A DNA stretch of 64,000 nt from Phyllobacterium sp. OV277 (GCF_900104355.1 NZ_FNIY01000002.1:186001-250000), one strand, 5' to 3'; shown: positions 10,127 to 19,286, counted from the stretch's first letter. The notes: generated by a model not told the origin, from the sequence alone. Translations and numbers: made by a program.

Positions 10127-10510
10127 ATGTCGGCACTCACTCAACGCACACCGGAACGCTCCAGCAAGACTGCGGTTGTCTCGAAAGCCTTGTTGCGCTC
10201 GGCAGAGTTGCTCGGGCTGACCGCCAAGGAGCTGTCAACAGTGGTTGGATTGTCGGAGCCGACCATATCACGCCTGAAGCGCAGTGAGGATGGCACGCCG
10301 CTGACCGGCAAGAGTTACGAACTGGCGCTCCTGTTCATCCGTCTTTACCGCTCCCTCGACGCCATTGTCGGTGGTGACGATACCGTCGCCCGGCACTGGA
10401 TTCGCACTGACAACAGCATGCTTGGCGGCAAGCCGCTCAACCGCATCAAAACCATTGACGGTCTCGCCCATGTCCTCGCCTATCTGGACGCCCGACGCGC
10501 TCCGATCTGA
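10127..10510 (+). CDS. Xre/MbcA/ParS-type antitoxin
   Basis: Antitoxin of 127 residues for the adjoining RES toxin. It has an Xre-like helix-turn-helix (LLGLTAKELSTVVGLSEPTISRLKRSE, about residues 29-55) followed by a C-terminal toxin-binding domain (former DUF2384) ending ...LAHVLAYLDARRAPI. In-frame ATGs at 10112, 10121 and 10127 compete; I chose 10127 because AAAGG lies 7 bases before it and because a good promoter places the transcript start near 10110. The gene overlaps the toxin gene by 41 bp. By family knowledge the protein blocks the toxin active site with its C-terminus and represses the operon through its HTH. Confidence 0.85.
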   Translation: MSALTQRTPERSSKTAVVSKALLRSAELLGLTAKELSTVVGLSEPTISRLKRSEDGTPLTGKSYELALLFIRLYRSLDAIVGGDDTVARHWIRTDNSMLGGKPLNRIKTIDGLAHVLAYLDARRAPI

Positions 10511-11222
10511 GGCGCGTGACAGGCACGGCGCCTGCTGGCGTCTTGTTGAAGCCCAGCACCGCGTTTCCACCATGAAACTTGTCGATACGCTCGACGAGCA
10601 GGCTTTGCTTGAAGACGAGATCGAAGCGACAAAACCACCCCTTCCGCAAGCCTGCGTGCATCTCGACTATCTGCTGGCAACGCCGTTCCGCTATGGCCGT
10701 TATCCCGGTAATTCACGTTTCCGGCGCGAAGGCTATTCCCCCGGCGTGTTCTATGCCAGCGAAGTGGTGGAGACAGCCGTTGCGGAAACGGCCTTCTACC
10801 GGCTGCTGTTCTTCAGCGAGAGCCCCGGCACGCCATGGCCGCGCAATGCGCTGGAATTCACCGCATTTGAAGCCCGCTACGCCACCAAGCGCGGCATCGA
10901 TCTGATGGCTGCGCCCTTTGTGCAGCATGCGGAGCACTGGACGCACCTGTCCGATTACTCGGCCTGTCTTGCGCTTGCCGATGCGGCACACGAGGCTGAA
11001 ATCGAGATTATCCGCTACAAGTCGGTGCGCGATCCATCGGGCGGCGCCAATCTCGCGCTTCTCTCCTGCGCCGCCTTTGCCATGCCCCGCCCGACGCATA
11101 CGACGACGTGGCGGCTGGTGTTTTCCAATTATGGCGTCAAAGCCATCTGCGATCAGCCTGATATTCGGCTGGGTTTCAGCCGTGCGATCTTTGCCAATGA
11201 TCCACGCATGGCACGGGTCTAG
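10470..11222 (+). CDS. RES-domain toxin
   Basis: Toxin of 250 residues in the RES family, whose characterised members either degrade NAD+ or ADP-ribosylate a host protein. The start at 10470 gives MSSPIWTPDALRSEARDRHG, the usual N-terminus for this subfamily, followed by CWRLVEAQHRVSTMKLVDTL. The RES fold residues are visible: Arg in FRYGRYPGNSRFR, Glu in VVETAVAETAFYRLLF, and the YSACLALADAA helix. The frame remains open upstream but that part lies inside the antitoxin gene. The 41-bp overlap with the antitoxin suggests coupled translation. The stop converges on, and overlaps by 4 bp, the stop of fghA. Confidence 0.88.
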   Translation: MSSPIWTPDALRSEARDRHGACWRLVEAQHRVSTMKLVDTLDEQALLEDEIEATKPPLPQACVHLDYLLATPFRYGRYPGNSRFRREGYSPGVFYASEVVETAVAETAFYRLLFFSESPGTPWPRNALEFTAFEARYATKRGIDLMAAPFVQHAEHWTHLSDYSACLALADAAHEAEIEIIRYKSVRDPSGGANLALLSCAAFAMPRPTHTTTWRLVFSNYGVKAICDQPDIRLGFSRAIFANDPRMARV

Positions 11223-12052
11223 CCAAGCCGCGCCGCATGCCAGGTGATGTGATCGGCCATGAAAGTCGAGATGAAGAAATAGGAATGGTCATAGCCATCG
11301 CGCATGTTCAGCGTCAGCGGAATACCGGCGCGCTTGCAGGCGACTTCCAACAGCCATGGACGCAGGCCATCATCGAGAAAACCATCGGCCTTGCCCTGAT
11401 CCACCAGCAATTCCGGCACCCGGTGGCCGTCTTCGATCAGAAGCACGCTGTCATAGGCGCGCCAAGCCGCCTGATCCGTGCCAAGATATTTCTCAAAAGC
11501 GGGACGTGACCAGCCCGCAACGCCCGGACGGGTAATCGGAGCGAAGGCCGATACGGACCTGAATCGATCAGGGTTTTTGAGCGCCAGCGTGATCGCGCCG
11601 TGCCCGCCCATGGAGTGGCCGAAAATGCCTTGACGCGCCATATCAACGGGGAAATTAGCGGCGATCAGCGCGGGCAGTTCCTCGGCGATATAACTTGCCA
11701 TGCGATAATTGGTGGCATAGGGCGCCTGTGTGGCATCGAGATAAAAGCCCGCGCCTTTACCGAATTGCCAATTGTCCGTTTCGTCGGGCACATGCTCGCC
11801 GCGCGGGCTGGTATCCGGGCAGATGATGGCCACTCCATGCTCGGCGGCGGCACGGCGATATTCGCCCTTGTCCATGACATTCTGGTGGGTGCAGGTAAGA
11901 CCCGACAGATACCACAGCACCGGTACTGGACCATCCTTTGCCTGCGGCGGCAGGAAAACCGCAAAGGTCATGTCGCATTGGCATGCATCGCTGCGATGAC
12001 GATAGACCCCTTGCGTACCGTCAAAACTTTTGGCGATCGATAGCGTTTCCAT
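11219..12052 (-). CDS. fghA: S-formylglutathione hydrolase
   Basis: Esterase that splits S-formylglutathione into formate and glutathione, the second step of glutathione-dependent formaldehyde oxidation. At 277 residues it has the family length. The nucleophile elbow is GHSMGGHGA (Ser about 147), the catalytic Asp lies in LLVDQGKADGFLD, and the His in RDGYDHSYFFISTF. The N-terminal SGLTCTHQNVMDKGEYRRAA is characteristic. It is the last gene of a four-gene minus-strand operon headed by adhC, the first enzyme of the same pathway. It is cytoplasmic. Confidence 0.95.
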   Translation of the reverse strand: METLSIAKSFDGTQGVYRHRSDACQCDMTFAVFLPPQAKDGPVPVLWYLSGLTCTHQNVMDKGEYRRAAAEHGVAIICPDTSPRGEHVPDETDNWQFGKGAGFYLDATQAPYATNYRMASYIAEELPALIAANFPVDMARQGIFGHSMGGHGAITLALKNPDRFRSVSAFAPITRPGVAGWSRPAFEKYLGTDQAAWRAYDSVLLIEDGHRVPELLVDQGKADGFLDDGLRPWLLEVACKRAGIPLTLNMRDGYDHSYFFISTFMADHITWHAARLG

Positions 12053-12081
12053 GACAATTCCCGTGAGATTTTATGTGTTGA

Positions 12082-12738
12082 TTATTGGCCGAGCGAGACG
12101 GCGACATTCACCGCTGCCGCGACAAGAACGGTGTTGAAGAAGAATGAAACAATGGCGTGCAGCAGATTGACCTTGCGCATTTCGGTGCTGGTGACAGCGG
12201 TATCCGAGGTCTGCGCCGTCATGCCGATGACAAAGGAAAAATAGAGAAACTCGATGCCGCCGGGCTCTTTTTCTCCCGGAAAATCCAGCCCGCCGACATG
12301 TTTGCGCGGTGCGTCCTTTGCCCCTTCCGCCGTCTCATCCGGCTGCCAGTAAAGATGGGCATAATGAATGGCGGTCATCATATGAATGGTGAACCAGCCA
12401 AGCGGCACTGCAGCCAATGCCAGAGAAAGATCCAGCAAATGCGGGTTTTTCTCACTGTTGATCAAGACGAAAAGCGAGCCCACAGCCACGACAACCGTGC
12501 AGAATGTCACGGCAAAAATGATCCAGATCGGCTCATCGGAACGGGCGGCATTCTTCCTGAGAAAGGCTGCGGTCAGACGATGAATCTTGAATGCGGAGAG
12601 CACGAGATAGACAATGAAAAAGGCGTTTGCGCCGATCACATAGGCAAGGCGCGGGTAGAACGCCAGAGCGAGCGCCAGCGCCGCAAGGCCGACAATTGCT
12701 GCAAGATAAAAAGGATTGTGCCGCCTCAGTATCAACAT
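12082..12738 (-). CDS. DUF1345 family membrane protein
   Basis: Integral membrane protein of 218 residues with about five hydrophobic helices (residues 10-30, 33-50, 74-97, 105-125 and the C-terminal SFFFNTVLVAAAVNVAVSL). The family hallmark FSFVIGMTAQTSDTAVTSTEMRKVNLLHAI is present. Function is not known for this family. It lies 29 bp before fghA and 1 bp after the GNAT gene, so it is co-transcribed with the formaldehyde genes, but nothing in its sequence links it to that pathway. Confidence 0.85.
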   Translation of the reverse strand: MLILRRHNPFYLAAIVGLAALALALAFYPRLAYVIGANAFFIVYLVLSAFKIHRLTAAFLRKNAARSDEPIWIIFAVTFCTVVVAVGSLFVLINSEKNPHLLDLSLALAAVPLGWFTIHMMTAIHYAHLYWQPDETAEGAKDAPRKHVGGLDFPGEKEPGGIEFLYFSFVIGMTAQTSDTAVTSTEMRKVNLLHAIVSFFFNTVLVAAAVNVAVSLGQ

Positions 12739-12739
12739 C

Positions 12740-13213
12740 CTACCCCGCTTTTGCCGTCACTGGCCGTTGCATATCCACATGAGGAATATTGTCTTCGAGA
12801 TATTCCCCGGAAACCGGCAAAAAGCCAAAGGATTCGTAAAACCGCTGCAAATGGCTTTGGGCGGACAATGCAATGGGACTATCCGGGTAGCGCCGTTCAC
12901 ATTCGGCAATCGCCTCCGCCATCAACCGGTCGCCCAGCCGCTTGCCGCGATGAACAGGCGAGACGACGACCCGGCCGATACGTGCATCGCTGCCAGCGCC
13001 ATGCGGCTGGCGCAGACGGGCGCTCGCCACCAGCTCATCACCGCTGAAAAGCCTCAGATGCAACGCCTCAATGTCTTTGCCATCCAATTCCGGATAGGGG
13101 CATTTCTGCTCGACAATGAACACGTCAACCCGCATGCGCAGCATGGCATAGAGATCGCGCGGGCTGAATTCATCAATCCCGCGCACATCCACCGTGTAAT
13201 CGGCAGGGTTCAT
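12740..13213 (-). CDS. ElaA-like GNAT acetyltransferase
   Basis: Predicted acetyl-CoA-dependent N-acetyltransferase of 157 residues. The ElaA-type N-terminus (LYAMLRMRVDVFIVEQKCPYPELDGKD) and the acetyl-CoA pyrophosphate-binding loop RIGRVVVSPVHRGKRLGDRLM (about residues 80-100) are clear, followed by the C-terminal FYESFGFLPVSGEYLEDNIPH. The acceptor substrate is unknown. The ATG shares its A with the adhC stop (TGATG), so translation is probably coupled to adhC. Confidence 0.85.
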   Translation of the reverse strand: MNPADYTVDVRGIDEFSPRDLYAMLRMRVDVFIVEQKCPYPELDGKDIEALHLRLFSGDELVASARLRQPHGAGSDARIGRVVVSPVHRGKRLGDRLMAEAIAECERRYPDSPIALSAQSHLQRFYESFGFLPVSGEYLEDNIPHVDMQRPVTAKAG

Positions 13214-14325
13214 CAGAAGACCACAACCGAGCGGATCGACTTGCCTTCGTGCATCAGATCGAAGGCGGTGTTGATTTCATCAAGCGGCATGGTGTGGGTG
13301 ATGAGCGAGTCGATCTCGATCTTGCCTTCCATGTACCAGTCGACGATTTTCGGCACATCCGTGCGGCCGCGTGCGCCGCCGAAGGCCGTACCGCGCCAAT
13401 TACGCCCGGTGACCAGCTGGAACGGCCGGGTTGCGATTTCCTTGCCGGCTTCCGCAACGCCGATAACAATGCTGGTGCCCCAACCACGATGGCAGCATTC
13501 CAGCGCCTGCCGCATGACATTGGTATTACCAGTGGCATCAAAGGAGAAATCCGCGCCCCCATCGGTCAGGTCCTGAATGGCCTGCACGACCTTGTCATTG
13601 CCCACTTCGTTGGGGTTGACGAAATGGGTCATCCCGAACTTTTTCGCGATCTCAACCTTCGCTGGATTGAGATCAACGCCGATGATCTTGTCCGCACCCA
13701 CCATGCGGGCACCCTGAATGACATTGAGGCCGATACCGCCAAGGCCAAACACGACAACATTCGCGCCGGGCCAGACCTTGCCCGTATAGATGACCGCGCC
13801 GATGCCCGTCGTTACACCGCAGCCGATATAACAAATCTTGTCGAATGGCGCGTCTTCACGCACTTTCGCCAAAGCGATCTCAGGCAGGATGGTGAAATTG
13901 GAGAAGGTCGAGCACCCCATATAATGGAACACTTCACCGCCATCGCAGGAAAAGCGGCTGGTGCCATCGGGCATAACGCCCTGCCCCTGGGTCGAGCGGA
14001 TGGAGGTGCAGAGATTGGAGCGCTGCGACAGGCAGGTTTTGCACTGGCGGCATTCCGGCGTGTAAAGCGGGATGACATGATCGCCGACTTTGAGCGACGT
14101 GACGCCAGCGCCGAGTTCGCGCACAATGCCTGCGCCCTCATGGCCAAGGATGGCGGGAAATTTACCTTCGGAATCAAGCCCGGAGAGTGTGTAAGCATCC
14201 GTATGGCACACGCCGGTGGCCATGACTTCCACCAGAACCTCGCCCGGCTTTGGCCCGCCAATCTCGATTGTCTCGATGGTCAGTGGCTTCTTGGCTTCCC
14301 AGGCAACGGCGGCGCGCGATTTCAT
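13213..14325 (-). CDS. adhC: S-(hydroxymethyl)glutathione dehydrogenase / class III alcohol dehydrogenase
   Basis: Zinc, NAD-dependent enzyme of 370 residues that oxidises the glutathione adduct of formaldehyde to S-formylglutathione. Catalytic zinc residues lie in TGVCHTDAYTLSG and LGHEGAGIVRELG; the four structural-zinc cysteines are in CRQCKTCLSQRSNLC; the Rossmann loop is FGLGGIGLNVIQGARM. AGGGAG precedes the ATG. It heads the operon adhC, GNAT, DUF1345, fghA. Class III enzymes also reduce S-nitrosoglutathione, so protection against nitrosative stress is a second plausible role. Confidence 0.96.
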   Translation of the reverse strand: MKSRAAVAWEAKKPLTIETIEIGGPKPGEVLVEVMATGVCHTDAYTLSGLDSEGKFPAILGHEGAGIVRELGAGVTSLKVGDHVIPLYTPECRQCKTCLSQRSNLCTSIRSTQGQGVMPDGTSRFSCDGGEVFHYMGCSTFSNFTILPEIALAKVREDAPFDKICYIGCGVTTGIGAVIYTGKVWPGANVVVFGLGGIGLNVIQGARMVGADKIIGVDLNPAKVEIAKKFGMTHFVNPNEVGNDKVVQAIQDLTDGGADFSFDATGNTNVMRQALECCHRGWGTSIVIGVAEAGKEIATRPFQLVTGRNWRGTAFGGARGRTDVPKIVDWYMEGKIEIDSLITHTMPLDEINTAFDLMHEGKSIRSVVVF

Positions 14326-14406
14326 TCAAACTCTCCCTGATACGTCTTTTAAGTGCGGTGTACTGATTTGCTGTTGTGCAGGATGATAGCCGGTGTCGTC
14401 AATCAA

Positions 14407-14431
14407 ATCGGCGACATTTCCCGTCGCCGAT
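14407..14431. other. Inverted repeat upstream of adhC / hrpB
   Basis: ATCGGCGAC and GTCGCCGAT form a perfect 9-bp stem around a 7-nt loop in the 200-bp region between the divergent adhC and hrpB genes. It could be an operator or an RNA hairpin; the sequence does not decide. Confidence 0.4.
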
Positions 14432-14525
14432 CAGGGCAACCGACAGGGAGGGAGGCACAAGGCTATGGACTTGCGACAGTAAACCTTGTCAAAACGGCCT
14501 GACATTTCATCCTTGGATTTCGCCC

Positions 14526-16973
14526 GTGCCCGATCTGCCTCTCCTGCCCGTTACCGAGATTTTTCCAGCGCTGGATGAAGCGCTGGCAGGCGGCCATGCG
14601 GCGGTTGTCGTTGCGCCGCCCGGTGCGGGCAAAACCACGCTCATTCCCCTGCACCTGCTTGACGCCAGCTGGCGCGGCGAGCGCACCATTATTCTGCTCG
14701 AACCGCGCCGTCTGGCAGCGCGGGCAGCAGCAAGCCGCATGGCCAGCCTGCTTGGCGAGGAGGTTGGCGCCACCGTTGGCTATCGCATGCGGCTTGAAAA
14801 CAAGGTTTCGGCTAAGACACGCATTCTGGTTGTGACCGAAGGCGTTTTTGCCCGCATGATCCTTGATGATCCTGATCTTAAGGACGTCGCGGTGGTGCTG
14901 TTCGATGAATTCCACGAGCGTAGTCTCGATGCGGATTTCGGTCTGGCGCTGGCGCTTGATGTGCAGGCAGCCTTGCGGCCGGACCTGAAACTTCTGGTGA
15001 TGTCGGCAACGCTTGACGGCGCGCGGGTCGCGCAGCTTCTGGGAAATGCGCCTGTGCTGGAAAGCAAAGGCCGTTCATTTCCCATCGAAACGCGTTATCG
15101 CGAGCGCAAGCCCGATGAAAAGATCGAAGATGCCATGGCCAAGGCGATCCGCGATACGCTGGCGACCGAGGCCGGAAGCATCCTGGCGTTTCTGCCCGGC
15201 CAGCGCGAGATTGAGCGAACCGCCGGGGCATTGGAAAGGCGTGTCGGCGCAGATACGATGATCGTGCCGCTCTATGGCGCGCTTGAGGGCCGCGATCAGG
15301 ACGCGGCAATCAAGCCTGCACCCACGGGCAAACGCAAAGTGGTGCTGGCCACCTCCATCGCCGAGACGTCAATCACTATCGACGGCGTGCGCGTTGTCAT
15401 CGATAGCGGCCTTGCGCGCCTGCCCAAATTCGAACCGGCAACCGGCCTGACCCGGTTGGAAACTGTGCGCGCCGCCCGGGCAGCGGTGGACCAGCGGGCG
15501 GGACGTGCGGGGCGCACGGAACCGGGTATCGCCTTGCGCCTGTGGCGGGCGGAACAGACGGCGGCACTGGAAGCATTCGCGCCACCCGAAATTCTCGAAG
15601 CTGATCTTACCGGGCTGGTGCTTGATTGTGCGGCATGGGGTGTTGGCGATCCGCGCAGCCTGTCATTTCTGGATTTGCCGCCAGCGCCTGCCATCAAGGA
15701 AGCCAAGGCTTTGCTTGAAAACCTTGGCGCACTGGATGGTGACCGCATCACCCCGATGGGCAATGCCATGCGCGCCCTCGCCCTGCCGGCGCGTCTGGCG
15801 CATATGGTGTTGACAGCGCGCGAACGCGGACAGGCCCTGCGCGCGTCAGAAATTGCCGTGCTTCTGACCGAACGCGGGCTTGGCGGCAATGATATCGACC
15901 TTGACGTGCGTCTTTCCCGCTTCCAGCGTGAACGCGGCGACCGTGCGACACGGGCGCGCGGCCTCGCCAAACGGCTGGCGGGACGCGACGCCATGTATGC
16001 GCCGGAACCGGATAGCGTTGGACGATTGCTCATCGATGCCTATCCTGATCGTATCGCCAAATCGCGCGGCAATGGCCAGTTCACGCTGGCCAATGGGCGC
16101 GGCGGCGAGGTTGACGCGGCGACGTCACTGGCACGTTCCCCGTGGCTGGTGGTTGCCGATCTGGCTGGCCGCGCCGGAAAAGCGCGTATCCTCGCAGCAA
16201 CGGAAATATCCGAAACTGAAATCCGCGAGGCGCTGGCTGATCGCATTATCAGCGGCAAGCAGGTTACATACGATGCCGCCCGCAATGCTTTGCAGGCCCG
16301 CGACGCCACCCGGATCGGGGCCATAGCGCTATCGGAAAAGAACCTGCCCGCACCCACAGGCGAACAGGCCAATCAAGGTGTTGTCGAAGCGGTGCGCAAT
16401 CACGGCCTTGATATCCTGCCCTGGTCGAAGGAAGCGACCATCCTGCGGCGGCGCCTTGCATGGCTGCACAAGGGCCTTGGCACTCCATGGCCATCCATGG
16501 CGGATGCGGACCTGATCGCGGCGCTTGATGACTGGTTGCTGCCATTCCTGTCAGGCGCATCAAATCTCAACCAGATACCCGTGCATGTGCTGACGGATGG
16601 ATTGCGTTCGCTAGTGCCTTACGATTTGCAACGCAAGATCGACACATTGGCACCGACGCATTTCGAGGTGCCAACAGGATCGAACATTCCCATCCGCTAT
16701 GATGCCGATGACCCCGTTCTTGCGGTACGTGTGCAGGAACTGTTCGGGCTTGGCACCCATCCTGCCATCGCTGAAGGTACGATCCCGCTGCTGCTTGAGC
16801 TCCTCTCCCCCGCACACCGGCCAATCCAGATCACCCGCGATCTGCCGGGGTTCTGGAAAGGCTCATGGGCCGATGTGCGCAGCGACATGCGCGGGCGCTA
16901 TCCAAGACATGTCTGGCCTGAGGACCCGGCGCAGGCCCTGCCCACCAGCCGCGCCAAGCCGCGCGGCACCTAA
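14526..16973 (+). CDS. hrpB: ATP-dependent RNA helicase HrpB
   Basis: DExH-box superfamily-2 helicase, 815 residues from the GTG at 14526. The reading frame is open upstream to 14376, but that part has no helicase homology, and the GTG start (VPDLPLLPVTEIFPALDEAL) gives the length typical of HrpB; no strong ribosome site marks either choice. Motifs in order: Walker A APPGAGKTTLIP, Walker B LFDEFHERS (DEFH instead of DEAH), motif III VMSATLDG, motif VI VDQRAGRAGRT, then the HrpB-specific C-terminal domain. The biological role is poorly defined in the family. It stands alone between adhC and regB. Confidence 0.9.
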   Translation: MPDLPLLPVTEIFPALDEALAGGHAAVVVAPPGAGKTTLIPLHLLDASWRGERTIILLEPRRLAARAAASRMASLLGEEVGATVGYRMRLENKVSAKTRILVVTEGVFARMILDDPDLKDVAVVLFDEFHERSLDADFGLALALDVQAALRPDLKLLVMSATLDGARVAQLLGNAPVLESKGRSFPIETRYRERKPDEKIEDAMAKAIRDTLATEAGSILAFLPGQREIERTAGALERRVGADTMIVPLYGALEGRDQDAAIKPAPTGKRKVVLATSIAETSITIDGVRVVIDSGLARLPKFEPATGLTRLETVRAARAAVDQRAGRAGRTEPGIALRLWRAEQTAALEAFAPPEILEADLTGLVLDCAAWGVGDPRSLSFLDLPPAPAIKEAKALLENLGALDGDRITPMGNAMRALALPARLAHMVLTARERGQALRASEIAVLLTERGLGGNDIDLDVRLSRFQRERGDRATRARGLAKRLAGRDAMYAPEPDSVGRLLIDAYPDRIAKSRGNGQFTLANGRGGEVDAATSLARSPWLVVADLAGRAGKARILAATEISETEIREALADRIISGKQVTYDAARNALQARDATRIGAIALSEKNLPAPTGEQANQGVVEAVRNHGLDILPWSKEATILRRRLAWLHKGLGTPWPSMADADLIAALDDWLLPFLSGASNLNQIPVHVLTDGLRSLVPYDLQRKIDTLAPTHFEVPTGSNIPIRYDADDPVLAVRVQELFGLGTHPAIAEGTIPLLLELLSPAHRPIQITRDLPGFWKGSWADVRSDMRGRYPRHVWPEDPAQALPTSRAKPRGT

Positions 16974-17048
16974 GTCCAGATTCTGAACCGTAACCAACGA
17001 TGTAAAACGAGAATTCCCTTTGCATCGGGTTTGTTCTAAAGCTCGCCC

Positions 17049-18353
17049 ATGGCTCAAGAATTCGGCATACGTTCCTCCTATCTGTCGCGGCGACTGCGGC
17101 TGACAACATTGATCCGCCTGCGCTGGCTGGCGGTTGCTGGTCAGAGCATCGCGGTTCTCTTTGTCGCGCTCTATCTGAAATTCCCGTTCCCGGTCAGCAT
17201 CTGCTTCGCATTGATTGCCTGCTCGGCATGGTTGAATCTGCTTTTGTCGTTCCGCTACCCGATCAATCACCGCCTTGAACCACGGGCAGCGATCACCGTA
17301 CTTGCCTTCGATATCCTGCAGGTGGCCGGACTGCTTTATATGACTGGCGGTCTGCAGAACCCCTTTGCCGTGCTGATGATTGTTCCGGTCATTATCTCCG
17401 CAACATCACTGCCGGCATCATCCACCGTCATACTCGGCATTCTTGTGACCGTCTGCGCAACGGCACTGGCCTATTTTCACCTTCCCTTGCCCTGGTACCC
17501 TGACGAGACACTGCAATTGCCCTTTGTGCTCGTCGCGGGCGTCTGGTGTTCCGTTGTATCCGCGCTGGTCTTCACCGCCGTCTATGCCTACCGCGTTGCC
17601 GAAGAAGCCCGCCTGCTTGCCGACGCGCTCACCGCGACGGAACTGATCCTGCAACGCGAACAGCACCTTTCGGCACTTGATGGCCTTGCCGCAGCAGCAG
17701 CGCATGAACTTGGCACACCGCTTGCCACCATCGCGCTTGTCGCCAAGGAAATGCAGCGGGCACTGGCACAGGATGATCGCTTTGCCGAAGATGTCGAGCT
17801 TTTACGCTCGCAGACGGATCGCTGCCGGGAAATTCTGAAGCGCCTGACCAGCCTTTCCTCCGAGAGCGAAGAGCATATGTCCCGGTTGAAGATTTCCTCG
17901 CTGATCGAGGAAGTCATCGAACCCAACCGCAATTTCGGCATCAGCATCGAGGTAACAAAACTGCGCGGCGAAGGCCACGAGCCGGTTATCCGCCGCAATC
18001 CGGGGATCATTTATGGCCTTGGCAATCTGGTTGAGAACGCCGTGGATTTCGCTCGCGAGACCATTGAGGTCAGTTGGGGCTGGACTGACAAGACGGTGCA
18101 GATTGTCGTCGCCGATGACGGAAAAGGTTTCCCGGCTGATATTCTCGACCGAATCGGCGAGCCCTATACCACTGGCCGCGACCGCGAGATCAATGAACAT
18201 GGTGGCGGTCTGGGCCTCGGGCTATTCATCGCCAAAACCCTGCTGGAACGCTCCGGCGCAGCCATAACCTTCCGTAATCGCAATGATCCGGGCCAAGGCG
18301 CGGAAGTTGTCGTGACATGGCCACGCAACCAACTTGATGAACAAAACGGATAA
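17049..18353 (+). CDS. regB: Redox-sensing histidine kinase RegB/ActS/PrrB
   Basis: Inner-membrane sensor kinase of 434 residues that adjusts energy metabolism to redox state. About six membrane helices fill residues 25-185. The quinone-binding heptapeptide GGxxNPF is present as GGLQNPF. The phosphorylated His is H219 in AAAAHELGTPLATIALVAKEM, the H-box particular to this family. The redox-box Cys is seen in RSQTDRCREILKRL. The ATPase domain has NLVENAVDFA, DDGKGFP and GGGLGLGLFIAKTLL. The response regulator follows 68 bp downstream. Confidence 0.95.
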   Translation: MAQEFGIRSSYLSRRLRLTTLIRLRWLAVAGQSIAVLFVALYLKFPFPVSICFALIACSAWLNLLLSFRYPINHRLEPRAAITVLAFDILQVAGLLYMTGGLQNPFAVLMIVPVIISATSLPASSTVILGILVTVCATALAYFHLPLPWYPDETLQLPFVLVAGVWCSVVSALVFTAVYAYRVAEEARLLADALTATELILQREQHLSALDGLAAAAAHELGTPLATIALVAKEMQRALAQDDRFAEDVELLRSQTDRCREILKRLTSLSSESEEHMSRLKISSLIEEVIEPNRNFGISIEVTKLRGEGHEPVIRRNPGIIYGLGNLVENAVDFARETIEVSWGWTDKTVQIVVADDGKGFPADILDRIGEPYTTGRDREINEHGGGLGLGLFIAKTLLERSGAAITFRNRNDPGQGAEVVVTWPRNQLDEQNG

Positions 18354-18421
18354 CCTTTGACTTTTTGTTCATTGCGAACCATTAACGGAGTATATTTGTA
18401 AGAAATGAGCAGGAAACCCTG

Positions 18422-18985
18422 ATGGAACACACGGATCAGGACGATATTGCGGCCATAGGCGGCGATCGAACGTTGTTACTGGTTGACGACGACAAGCCCT
18501 TTTTGCAGCGCCTTGCGCGCGCCATGGAATCCCGCGGGTTTACGGTGGCGATCGCTGAATCGGTCGAGGCCGGACTTGCCAGCGTCAAGACGCACGCACC
18601 TGCCTATGCGGTTGTTGACATGCGCCTTGGTGATGGCAATGGTCTCGATATCATCGAAGCAATCCGGGCGCGCCGCGAAGATACCCGCGCAATTGTCTTA
18701 ACCGGCTACGGCAATATCGCGACTGCTGTTAACGCCGTGAAGCTGGGTGCCATCGATTATCTGTCGAAGCCTGCCGATGCGGACGAGGTGTTTGCTGCAC
18801 TGACCCGGCGCTCCGGTGCCAAGGTTGCGCCGCCTGAGAATCCGATGTCAGCGGATCGTGTTCGCTGGGAGCATATTCAGCGTGTCTATGAAATGTGCGA
18901 CCGCAATGTTTCCGAAACAGCGCGCCGCCTCAACATGCATCGCCGCACGCTGCAACGCATCCTCGCCAAACGCGCCCCGCGCTGA
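18422..18985 (+). CDS. regA: Redox response regulator RegA/ActR/PrrA
   Basis: DNA-binding response regulator of 187 residues, partner of RegB. Receiver domain about residues 18-135 with LLVDDDKPFLQRL, the phospho-acceptor D66 in VVDMRLGDG, and the conserved Lys in YLSKPADADE. A Pro-containing linker (APPENPMSADRVRWEHIQRVYE) leads to a Fis-type helix-turn-helix, NVSETARRLNMHRRTLQRILAKR, which is almost invariant in this family. AGGAAACC lies upstream of the ATG. Expected targets include oxidase and nitrogen or carbon metabolism genes elsewhere in the genome. Confidence 0.95.
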   Translation: MEHTDQDDIAAIGGDRTLLLVDDDKPFLQRLARAMESRGFTVAIAESVEAGLASVKTHAPAYAVVDMRLGDGNGLDIIEAIRARREDTRAIVLTGYGNIATAVNAVKLGAIDYLSKPADADEVFAALTRRSGAKVAPPENPMSADRVRWEHIQRVYEMCDRNVSETARRLNMHRRTLQRILAKRAPR

Positions 18986-19052
18986 GTTTCCATGTCATCG
19001 GTTTTTGCAGCCTATGCAGTAGGCGCAACTCACCATGACAGAGACACGCCTC

Positions 19053-19167
19053 CCGTCATCTTCGGGCTTGACCCGAGGACCCATGATCGAGAAACACGGG
19101 AGTTACCGGCATTGTAGTGGTTTTGCCGCTTTGTCGTGGGTCCTCGGGTCAAGCCCGAGGATGACGG
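19053..19167. repeat. Repeat family A, copy 2
   Basis: Arms CCGTCATCTTCGGGCTTGAC... (19053-19082) and its inverse ending CCCGAGGATGACGG (to 19167). It fills most of the 301-bp gap between regA and mmcB. It matches 9538-9646 in both arms, but the roughly 50-nt interior differs, so only the arms are conserved. Confidence 0.85.
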
Positions 19168-19205
19168 AAAGAGGGGCATGGCCAATTTTTCTGCACCTGT
19201 GCGAT

Positions 19206-19256
19206 TAGCGTTGCATCCTCACTCTCCCTCATGGTGAGCTTGTCGAACCACGAACC
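19206..19256. repeat. Repeat family C, copy 2
   Basis: TCTCCCTCATGGTGAGCTTG followed by TCGAACCACGAACC. It is the inverse of 9495-9530, and its GAGCTTGTCGA core recurs at 9714-9738. It lies immediately downstream of family A copy 2, the same neighbour relation as at 9.5 kb. Confidence 0.6.
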
Positions 19257-19286
19257 TGCAACAACTCTGCAACACATCACAAACAC

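Noticed and set aside
13249-14340. 363-residue open frame antisense to adhC
   Set aside because: Shadow of a highly conserved gene; composition is low-complexity and no family pattern is visible.
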